Origin: an uncultured Ruminococcus sp.
Lineage (GTDB): Bacteria > Bacillota > Clostridia > Oscillospirales > CAG-272
Assembly: GCA_902766115.1 (NCBI GenBank)
Contig: CACXCL010000118.1
Span: 1 to 7,612 of the forward strand
DNA: 7,612 bases
Direction of reading: 5' to 3'
In this document: positions 1 to 5,002 of the stretch, in pieces
How positions within the stretch are numbered: the first letter of the stretch is position 1
Layout: each line of letters starts with the position of its first letter
Position numbers and translations under genes: made by a program
The notes under the pieces: model-generated
What the model was told of the DNA's origin: nothing
Database searches by the model: none
What the model saw: only the letters and a program-made list of their open reading frames with translations

Positions 1-169
1 CCCCGGCGAGGGCGCCGAGGTTTGAGATGTCGGGCATGGCGATCCCCCGCTCCCAGTTCGAGACCGCCTGATAGCTTATGCCGAGCCTGTTTGCAAGCTC
101 CATCTGTGTGAGCCCGGCGTTTTTTCTCATAAGTGATATACGCCTGCCCACGTCTTCCATTCTGAACAT
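1..169 (-). CDS. XRE-family helix-turn-helix transcriptional regulator (N-terminal part, cut by window edge)
   Basis: Reading the minus strand from the ATG at 169-167 gives 56 residues beginning MFRMEDVGRRISLMRKNAGL and continuing through TQMELANRLGISYQAVSNWE. This is the typical XRE/Cro-CI DNA-binding fold: the T-Q-x-E-L-A start of helix 2, then G-I-S-x-x-x-V-S-N-W-E-R-G as recognition helix and turn, at about residues 20-43. The gene runs off the left edge, so any C-terminal sensor, membrane or dimerisation domain is unseen. The start is chosen because GGAGG lies 8 bases upstream (minus strand, about 178-182). An in-frame ATG at 193-191 lies upstream of that site and is less likely. A strong promoter with a palindrome in its spacer sits just upstream, so autoregulation is plausible. 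Target genes cannot be told; the divergent ywlG-like gene is the nearest candidate. Confidence 0.88.
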   Translation of the reverse strand, partial: MFRMEDVGRRISLMRKNAGLTQMELANRLGISYQAVSNWERGIAMPDISNLGALAG

Positions 170-213
170 TGTTTTATCCTCCGAATTATTCATTTTTATC
201 AGCTGACGGCTTC

Positions 214-242
214 AGTATATCACGCCCCGCGTGATTTTTCAA
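214..242 (-). promoter_or_regulatory. Sigma-A promoter of the XRE regulator
   Basis: On the minus strand TTGAAA (242-237) and TATACT (219-214) are separated by exactly 17 bases, which is close to the sigma-70/sigma-A consensus. Transcription would begin near position 207, giving a leader of about 40 bases before the ATG at 169. The spacer is almost filled by a perfect dyad, listed separately. Assignment rests on consensus match and position only. Confidence 0.72.
219..235. promoter_or_regulatory. Palindromic candidate operator between the -35 and -10 of the XRE promoter
   Basis: ATCACGC (219-225) and GCGTGAT (229-235) form a perfect 7-base inverted repeat around CCC. The dyad fills the 17-base promoter spacer and touches the last base of the -10 box. 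A dimeric repressor bound here would block RNA polymerase, so it is a natural autorepression site for the XRE protein encoded directly downstream. On the plus strand it is followed by TTTTT and so resembles a short terminator, but no plus-strand gene reads into it. Binding by this regulator is inferred. Confidence 0.55.
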
Positions 243-327
243 TAAATCAGTGATTGAGAGTATCTGCCGCGGGTGGCGCGTTCATCCTCAATCCATGATT
301 GAAAAGAGGCCGGTTTTTCCGAAACTA

Positions 328-356
328 TTGCAACCGGCTCCCGAAAGGTGTAAAAT
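328..356 (+). promoter_or_regulatory. Sigma-A promoter of the ywlG-like gene
   Basis: TTGCAA (328-333) and TAAAAT (351-356) are separated by 17 bases, so transcription should begin near 363, about 25 bases before the ATG at 388. The -35 region lies inside an interrupted inverted repeat, GCCGGTT (309-315) and AACCGGC (332-338), which could be an operator or chance. Its position explains why the open frame upstream of 388 is not expected to be translated. Confidence 0.62.
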
Positions 357-387
357 GTATGTTAAGAAAACGGAGGTGACTTTGATA

Positions 388-945
388 ATGGATTTCCTTG
401 AAATAGAGCAGGCGGCGTACGAAGCCGCGCATGAGCTCTGCGCGGCAGCGGGGCTCGCCGAAGGGCAGGTGCTGGTGGTGGGATGCTCCAGCAGCGAGAT
501 CGTCGGAGGCCGTATCGGGAAGGCTTCGAGCCCCGAGGCGGCGGAGGCGGTATACCGGGGCGTGTCCCGGGCCGCGGCGGAGGTGGGCGCGTATATCGCC
601 GCCCAGTGCTGCGAGCATCTGAACCGCGCCATCATCATCGAGAGGGATGCCCTCTGCCGCCGGGAGCGCGACTGTATCGTGAACGTCGTTCCTCAGATCC
701 ACGCGGGAGGCTCCTTCGCCGCCGCCGCATACCGCGCCATGAGCGATCCCGTCGCCGTGGAGGAGATCCGCGCCGACGCGGGGCTGGATATCGGCTCCAC
801 CCTCATCGGGATGCACCTGAAAAAGGTCGCCGTGCCCGTCCGTCTCGCCGTCCGGTCCATCGGGGAAGCGACCGTTACCGCAGCCCGGGTCCGCCCGAAG
901 TACATCGGCGGCAGCCGCGCAGTGTACGACGATAATCTGATGTGA
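388..945 (+). CDS. ywlG: YwlG/DUF436 family protein (TIGR01440), function unknown
   Basis: The 185-residue product matches the YwlG family (DUF436, TIGR01440) over its whole length, and B. subtilis YwlG is about the same size. Hallmarks seen are V-V-G-C-S-S-S-E-I near residues 30-38, Q-C-C-E-H-L-N-R-A at 73-81 with E85-R86 just after, D-A-G-L-D-I-G-x-T-x-I-G-M-H-L-K at about 130-145, and a C-terminal R-P-K-x-I-G-G-x-R-A-V-Y. It has no signal peptide or membrane segment, so it is probably cytosolic. The conserved Cys-Cys-Glu-His cluster suggests an enzyme or ligand-binding site, but I know of no established reaction. The frame is open from 250, but GGAGGTGA at 372-379 lies 8 bases before ATG 388 and the promoter lies within the extension, so 388 is chosen. 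A TTG at 382 is a weaker alternative. No terminator is evident before the next gene. Confidence 0.9.
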   Translation: MDFLEIEQAAYEAAHELCAAAGLAEGQVLVVGCSSSEIVGGRIGKASSPEAAEAVYRGVSRAAAEVGAYIAAQCCEHLNRAIIIERDALCRRERDCIVNVVPQIHAGGSFAAAAYRAMSDPVAVEEIRADAGLDIGSTLIGMHLKKVAVPVRLAVRSIGEATVTAARVRPKYIGGSRAVYDDNLM

Positions 946-968
946 CGGCAAAAAAACGTCATACTGTA

Positions 969-997
969 TAGACAAAAGAGTATTTTTGTGATATTAT
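969..997 (+). promoter_or_regulatory. Promoter of the first lipoprotein gene, with extended -10
   Basis: TAGACA (969-974) and TATTAT (992-997) are separated by 17 bases, and TG at 989-990 gives an extended -10. The start point would be near 1004. Two dyads overlap it: ATACTGTAT (961-969) abuts the -35 box, and ACAAAA/TTTTGT (972-977 and 984-989) spans most of the spacer. Either could be a repressor site. This promoter is unlike those upstream of the second lipoprotein gene and the PHP gene. Confidence 0.65.
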
Positions 998-1005
998 TTA
1001 TCCGA

Positions 1006-1019
1006 CGCCGGTTCCGGCG
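1006..1019 (+). promoter_or_regulatory. GC-rich stem-loop at the predicted 5' end of the first lipoprotein mRNA
   Basis: CGCCGG (1006-1011) and CCGGCG (1014-1019) form a perfect palindrome starting about two bases after the predicted transcription start. In RNA it would fold as a tight CGCCG/CGGCG stem with a GTTC loop. No U tract follows on the plus strand, so it is not a terminator. A 5'-end stem-loop can protect mRNA from decay; the same DNA could also be a protein-binding site. The second lipoprotein gene lacks it. Confidence 0.4.
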
Positions 1020-1051
1020 CAAAATCTATCCTTAAGAAAGGGAAGAATCAA

Positions 1052-2518
1052 ATGAAAAAGTGTCTTGCGATCATCCTGTCCGCCATCATGATTTTATCGG
1101 TCCTTGTTTCGTGCTCGAAAAAAAGCGGGAACAGCGGCTCAAACACAAAGAAGGACGTGGACGACGAGTATACGACCTACGTCAAGGAATTGGCTGAGGA
1201 CGTGAACTTCAACGGGAAGACCTTTACGCTCATTGGAAAGGACGACGGCAATTTCCCCATAAAGGACGAGGAGACCGGCGACATCAGCAGTGACGCGCTG
1301 TACCACCGACAGAGAGACCTTGAAGATATTTTCGGGATCTCATGGGAGCCGGTGAAGACAGAGATCGGACCCGACGCCGCCGATCAGGTCATCAACGAGG
1401 TCATGGCGGGCGGCGATTCATACGACCTGGTACACGGATCCACTCAGACGGTCGGTCAGCAGGTGCTGAACGCGGGAGTTATCATGAACGTCGCCAGCCT
1501 CGAGCACGTCGACATGAGCCGCGAGTGGTGGATCGAGGAAATGCAGACGGACTACTCCATTCACGGTCAGACGTTCTTCCTGACGGGTCCCATCGTGGTC
1601 AGCAACTACCGCGACACCACCTGTATTCTGTTCAACAAGAGCGTCACGGAAATGTACGGCATAAGCGACGCCGATCTTTACCAGACGGTGAAGGACGGAA
1701 ACTGGACCTTCGACGAAATGTTCAAGGTGGCGTCGGCTATACCGGAGAACCCCTCCGGAACAGGCGTATGGCGCTACGACGAGCCCACGGGATATGATTT
1801 CATCCTTACCTCCGGATACAGGATCACGAAATTCGACGAGAACGGCGACCCCTATGTTGAGGACAAACTTCCCATCGAGTTCTCCAACCTTGCCGACAAG
1901 CTCTGCCCCGTGTTCTCCGACGACAGCCAGACCATCAACGTCAAGTACAAGAAGGGTGAGGAAGCAGAGAAGAAATACGGAGTCGAGGAGCTTCAGACCC
2001 TGTTCATCGACGACCGCGCACTGTTCCGCTTCAGTTCCACCGAAGGCGCGCTCAACATGCGTAAAGAAGACGTGGTGTTCGGGATCATACCTTATCCGAA
2101 GAGAGACAGCAGTCAGAAGCAGTATTGCTCCTACGCCCGGATGGGTCAGGACAGCGCGGTGTACATCCCGAGAACCGTAAAATCTCTCGAGCTCACCGAC
2201 GTGATCACCGAGGCTATGGGCGCGCTGAGTCAGAAGTACGTCAAAGAGGCGTACTACGAGAAGCTGCTCAAGGGACAGAGTATTTTCGACGCGGAATCCT
2301 CTGAAATGCTCGATTTGATCTTCAGCACCAAGGTCTACGATCTCATCGCCCTGTATTCAGGCGCAGACTACAACCAGATGGGCGACTATCTGACGACGCT
2401 GGACAACTCCATCAGATTCGACAGCAGCAATCTGGCTTCCGGCTACGCGGGAAGCGCCCGGCTGACCAACGTCTTCGCAAAACAGCTCGTCAAGGCAGTG
2501 GAAAAGGTCGATTCATAA
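1052..2518 (+). CDS. Family-1-type extracellular solute-binding lipoprotein, copy 1
   Basis: The 488-residue product starts with a type II signal peptide: M-K-K, a hydrophobic stretch over residues 5-19, and the lipobox L18-V-S-C21. It should be lipidated on Cys21 and tethered outside the membrane. A Ser/Gly/Lys/Asp-rich linker follows to about residue 38. The mature part resembles large solute-binding proteins of ABC importers common in gut Clostridia: D-L-E-D-I-F-G-I at 89-96, A-G-G-D-S-Y-D-L at 119-126, W159-W160, L-F-N-K at 193-196, and D-G-N-W-T at 215-219. The ligand is unknown; sugars or oligosaccharides are usual for such proteins, but nothing here proves it. AAAGGGAAG (1037-1045) precedes the start. 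No permease or ATPase gene is adjacent, so it is either an orphan binding subunit or uses a transporter encoded elsewhere. It is about 83% identical to the next gene's product. Confidence 0.87.
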   Translation: MKKCLAIILSAIMILSVLVSCSKKSGNSGSNTKKDVDDEYTTYVKELAEDVNFNGKTFTLIGKDDGNFPIKDEETGDISSDALYHRQRDLEDIFGISWEPVKTEIGPDAADQVINEVMAGGDSYDLVHGSTQTVGQQVLNAGVIMNVASLEHVDMSREWWIEEMQTDYSIHGQTFFLTGPIVVSNYRDTTCILFNKSVTEMYGISDADLYQTVKDGNWTFDEMFKVASAIPENPSGTGVWRYDEPTGYDFILTSGYRITKFDENGDPYVEDKLPIEFSNLADKLCPVFSDDSQTINVKYKKGEEAEKKYGVEELQTLFIDDRALFRFSSTEGALNMRKEDVVFGIIPYPKRDSSQKQYCSYARMGQDSAVYIPRTVKSLELTDVITEAMGALSQKYVKEAYYEKLLKGQSIFDAESSEMLDLIFSTKVYDLIALYSGADYNQMGDYLTTLDNSIRFDSSNLASGYAGSARLTNVFAKQLVKAVEKVDS

Positions 2519-2533
2519 AGTTGCGGTATTAAT

Positions 2534-2572
2534 AAAATCCCTCCCGCATTTTTCGGCGCGGGAGGGATTTTT
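2534..2572 (+). terminator. Intrinsic terminator after lipoprotein copy 1
   Basis: AAAATCCCTCCCGC (2534-2547) pairs perfectly with GCGGGAGGGATTTT (2558-2571) around the 10-base loop ATTTTTCGGC, and the stem ends in a T run. It starts 16 bases after the stop codon. The A-rich left arm could let it work on the other strand too. The core hairpin and loop recur unchanged after lipoprotein copy 2. Confidence 0.92.
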
Positions 2573-2575
2573 CTG

Positions 2576-2604
2576 TTGATTTTTTTCGCCGCGCGGAGTA
2601 TAAT
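2576..2604 (+). promoter_or_regulatory. Sigma-A promoter of lipoprotein copy 2
   Basis: TTGATT (2576-2581) and a perfect TATAAT (2599-2604) are 17 bases apart, directly after the terminator U tract. Transcription would begin near 2611, leaving a leader of about 57 bases. In that leader GGAGAT (2623-2628) can pair with ATCTCC (2643-2648), or AGATG (2625-2629) with CATCT (2637-2641); these alternatives overlap and are weak. The promoter aligns with the one upstream of the PHP gene. Confidence 0.75.
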
Positions 2605-2667
2605 GATCGCAAGGCGAAAGCCGGAGATGCACAACACATCTGATCTCCACAGAAAGGAAAGAATCCA

Positions 2668-4137
2668 ATGAAAAAGTATCTCTCAGCCATCCTCTCTTTC
2701 GTCATGATCCTGTCGGTCCTCGTTTCCTGCTCCAAACAGGGCGGCGGAAGCGGCGGATCGAACCGTAAAACGGATAAGGACGACGAATACACGACCTACG
2801 TCAAGAGCCTTGCGGAAGAAGTGAACTTTGACGGGATGACGTTCACCTATATCGGCAGGAGCGGCGGAAATTACCCCATAAAGGACGAGGAGACCGGCGA
2901 CATCAGCAGCGACGCGGTGTACCACCGCCAGAGAGACCTTGAAGATATTTTCGGGATCTCATGGGAGCCGGTCATAACCGAGATCGGACCCGACGCCGCC
3001 GATCAGGTGATCAACGAGGTCATGGCGGGAGGCGACTCATACGATCTTGCGAACGGATCCACCCAGACGGTGGGACAGCCCTTGCTGAACGCCGGAGTCA
3101 TCAGGGACGTATCCGATCTGGAACACGTTGACATGGACCGCGAATGGTGGATCAAGGAAATGCAGACCGACTATTCCATCAAAGGCAGGATATTCTTCCT
3201 GACGGGTCCCATCGTGGTCAACAACTACTGCGACACGACGTGCATGCTGTTCAACAAGAGCGTCACCGAAATGTACGGCATAAGCGACGCCGATCTTTAC
3301 CAGACGGTGAAGGACGGCGACTGGACCATCGACAGGATGTTCGAGGTGGCGTCGGCTGTTCCGGAGAACCCCTCCGGAACAGGAACATGGCGCTACGACG
3401 AGCCCCCGGGGTTCGACTTCATCCTGACCTCCGGATATAAGATCACGAAATTCGACGAGGAGGGCGCCCCTTACGTGGATGACAAGCTCCCCATCGAGTT
3501 CTCCAACCTTGCGGACAAACTCTGCCCCGTGTTCTCCGACGACAGCCAGACCATCAATATCAAGTACAAAAAGGGAGAAGACCCCGAAAAGAAATACGGA
3601 ACGGAAGAGCTGAAGAACCTGTTCGTGGATAACCGGGCTCTGTTCCGGTTCGGCACTACCGAAGGCGCGCTCGAAATGCGCAAGGAGGACGTGACGTTCG
3701 GGATCCTTCCTTACCCGAAGAGAGACAGCAGTCAGAAGCAGTACTGCTCCTACGCCCGTATGGGTCAGGACAGCGCGGTGTACATTCCGAGGACGGTAAA
3801 ATCCCTGGAAATGACCGACGTGATCACCGAGGCCATGGGCGCGCTCAGTCAGAAGTACGTCAAAGATGCGTACTACGAGAAGCTGCTCAAGGGACAGAGT
3901 ATTTTCGACGCGGAATCCTCCGAAATGCTCGACCTGATCTTCAGCACCAAGGTCTACGACCTCATCGCCTTTTACTCCGGCGCAGACTTCGATCAGTGGG
4001 GTGAATTTCTGGACACTCTCAATGACTCCATCCGGTTCGACAACAGCAATTTCGCATCCGGATACGCCGGAAGCGCCAGGCTGACAAACATTTACGCGCA
4101 GCAGCTTGTCAAGGCCGTGGATAAGATCGAATCGTAA
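2668..4137 (+). CDS. Family-1-type extracellular solute-binding lipoprotein, copy 2
   Basis: The 489-residue product is a paralogue of the preceding lipoprotein; a hand alignment gives about 82 substitutions and one extra residue in the linker. It has the same signal peptide and lipobox (L18-V-S-C21), then a more glycine-rich linker. All family landmarks are kept: D-L-E-D-I-F-G-I, A-G-G-D-S-Y-D-L, E-W-W, F-N-K, D-G-D-W-T and the invariant C-terminal blocks. Changes are crowded in the linker, in the stretch around the Trp-Trp pair (about residues 146-175) and around residues 218-255. Arg187 of copy 1 is Cys188 here, four residues before a shared Cys. AAAGGAAA at 2653-2660 sets the start. It has its own promoter and terminator, so it can be expressed independently. 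Both frames are intact, so neither copy looks like a pseudogene. Ligand and transport partner are unknown. Confidence 0.87.
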   Translation: MKKYLSAILSFVMILSVLVSCSKQGGGSGGSNRKTDKDDEYTTYVKSLAEEVNFDGMTFTYIGRSGGNYPIKDEETGDISSDAVYHRQRDLEDIFGISWEPVITEIGPDAADQVINEVMAGGDSYDLANGSTQTVGQPLLNAGVIRDVSDLEHVDMDREWWIKEMQTDYSIKGRIFFLTGPIVVNNYCDTTCMLFNKSVTEMYGISDADLYQTVKDGDWTIDRMFEVASAVPENPSGTGTWRYDEPPGFDFILTSGYKITKFDEEGAPYVDDKLPIEFSNLADKLCPVFSDDSQTINIKYKKGEDPEKKYGTEELKNLFVDNRALFRFGTTEGALEMRKEDVTFGILPYPKRDSSQKQYCSYARMGQDSAVYIPRTVKSLEMTDVITEAMGALSQKYVKDAYYEKLLKGQSIFDAESSEMLDLIFSTKVYDLIAFYSGADFDQWGEFLDTLNDSIRFDNSNFASGYAGSARLTNIYAQQLVKAVDKIES

Positions 4138-4149
4138 GATTTTACGTGG

Positions 4150-4185
4150 ATCCCTCCCGCATTTTTCGGCGCGGGAGGGATTTTT
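4150..4185 (+). terminator. Intrinsic terminator after lipoprotein copy 2
   Basis: ATCCCTCCCGC (4150-4160) and GCGGGAGGGAT (4171-4181) form an 11-base perfect stem around the loop ATTTTTCGGC, followed by a T run to 4185. Stem, loop and T tract are identical to those of the terminator after lipoprotein copy 1 over 38 consecutive bases, although the bases between each stop codon and its stem differ. Confidence 0.92.
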
Positions 4186-4188
4186 CTA

Positions 4189-4217
4189 TTGCTTTTTTCC
4201 GTGCGCGGTAGTAAAAT
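4189..4217 (+). promoter_or_regulatory. Sigma-A promoter of the PHP-domain gene
   Basis: TTGCTT (4189-4194) and TAAAAT (4212-4217) are 17 bases apart, placed immediately after the terminator of lipoprotein copy 2. The start point would be near 4224, which makes the upstream in-frame ATG at 4227 an unlikely start. The spacer, with its T run and GCGCGG, aligns with that of the promoter of lipoprotein copy 2. Confidence 0.68.
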
Positions 4218-4250
4218 AATCGGTAGATGTCAGCGAAAGGAACACATACG

Positions 4251-4958
4251 ATGAAGTATAAGACAGAACTCCACTGCCACACCGCCCTCGCCAGCGGCTG
4301 CGCCGACGAGAGCGAACGCGACACGGTGGAGAAGTACATAAGACACGGCTACACGACGCTCGTCCTCACGAACCACTTCCACAGGGGGGAGATCGAGGAC
4401 TGCGGCGGCGGCTATTACGCCGCGGTGGACCGCTTCTACGAGGCGTACCGCCTTGCTCTGGAGGCGTCTGCGGGCAGGATCAACGTCCTCTGCGGCATGG
4501 AGATCCGCTTCACGGAGTGTGACAACGACTATCTGGTGTTCGGTCTGACGGAGGAATACCTCAGGGATCACGAAAATCTCCAGGATATGGAGCTGCGGGA
4601 GGCCCGCGAGATGTTCCGCCGCGACGGGATCCTCATCATTCAGGCGCATCCCATGAGGAACAACATCCGCATCGTCAACCCCGATCGGGTGGACGGATAC
4701 GAGGTGTTCAACGGACACAACGACGTGTTCTCCCGCAACGAGATGGCGGAGGCGTGGTACGAATTCAATCTTAAGTTCCACCCGGGGCTTATAAAGACCT
4801 CCGGCTCCGACCACCACGACGTGGAACACACGCCCAGCGCCGGGATCCTGACCGGCGAGCCGATCACGACAATGGATCAGCTTGTGGCGACGCTGAGATC
4901 GGGGAAATACGACCTCATCAAGCGCCCCGACATCGCAAGGGACCGTCCCAACTGGTAA
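4251..4958 (+). CDS. PHP-domain phosphoesterase-like protein
   Basis: The 235-residue product is a stand-alone PHP-domain protein of the group that includes histidinol-phosphatase-like and YcdX-like metal-dependent phosphoesterases. Metal-ligand motifs appear in order: H8-C-H10 at the N-terminus, T-N-H42, G-M-E84, Q-A-H133-P, and S-D187-H-H189 near the C-terminus. The usual Asp of the T-D-H motif is Asn41. No signal peptide is seen, so it should be cytosolic, and its substrate cannot be told from sequence. The start at 4251 is chosen because GAAAGGAA (4235-4242) lies 8 bases upstream; the open frame begins at 4227 but that ATG precedes the ribosome site. It follows the lipoprotein pair with its own promoter and converges on ligA. 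No gene next to it suggests histidine synthesis, so hisK is not assigned. Confidence 0.85.
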   Translation: MKYKTELHCHTALASGCADESERDTVEKYIRHGYTTLVLTNHFHRGEIEDCGGGYYAAVDRFYEAYRLALEASAGRINVLCGMEIRFTECDNDYLVFGLTEEYLRDHENLQDMELREAREMFRRDGILIIQAHPMRNNIRIVNPDRVDGYEVFNGHNDVFSRNEMAEAWYEFNLKFHPGLIKTSGSDHHDVEHTPSAGILTGEPITTMDQLVATLRSGKYDLIKRPDIARDRPNW

Positions 4959-5002
4959 AAAAAGAGTCTGCTGTACTTCAAGCACAGCAGACCTCTTTTT
5001 TT
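4957..5002. terminator. Bidirectional terminator shared by the PHP gene and ligA
   Basis: TCTGCTGT (4967-4974) pairs with ACAGCAGA (4984-4991), and GAG (4964-4966) pairs with CTC (4993-4995) around one bulged C at 4992. A run of seven A (4957-4963) faces seven T (4996-5002), so the hairpin has a U tract in both directions. It lies between two convergent genes and overlaps both stop codons. Confidence 0.92.

Larger units (their letters stand above)
1035..4221 (+). repeat. Tandem duplication: two copies of a lipoprotein gene-terminator-promoter unit
   Basis: Unit 1 runs from about 1035 to 2608 and unit 2 from about 2651 to 4221. Each begins at a related Shine-Dalgarno (AGAAAGG then AAG) 17 bases before the ATG. 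Each continues through an approximately 490-codon lipoprotein gene, an identical terminator hairpin and loop, and a related promoter with a 17-base spacer. The short sequence between stop codon and hairpin has diverged. Upstream of each Shine-Dalgarno the two copies are unrelated, which places the duplication's left edge in the 5' leader. The boundaries are approximate because they were judged by eye. Confidence 0.8.

Noticed and set aside
219..240. The dyad with trailing T run as a plus-strand terminator.
   Set aside because: No plus-strand gene reads into it, and it coincides with the spacer of a good minus-strand promoter, so an operator is the better reading.
251..302. TGATTGA direct repeat (251-257 and 296-302) with an inverted GATTGAG/CTCAATC pair between the divergent promoters.
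   Set aside because: Short and widely spaced; not distinguishable from chance by eye.
250..387. N-terminal extension of 46 codons on the ywlG-like gene.
   Set aside because: A good promoter (328-356) lies inside it, the ribosome site at 372-379 fits ATG 388, and family members begin at about that point.
943..961. TGACG/CGTCA hairpin after ywlG as a terminator.
   Set aside because: Only five base pairs with a nine-base A-rich loop and no T tract; too weak to list as a terminator.
325..975. A 216-codon minus-strand frame opposite ywlG.
   Set aside because: The plus strand encodes a full-length YwlG family protein. The antisense frame is low-complexity shadow sequence.
4227..4250. An upstream in-frame ATG for the PHP gene.
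   Set aside because: It would lie about three bases from the predicted transcription start, while GAAAGGAA is well placed for the ATG at 4251.
4230..4985. A 251-codon minus-strand frame opposite the PHP gene.
   Set aside because: It is antisense to a gene with all PHP metal motifs and a proper ribosome site; its own sequence shows no family features.
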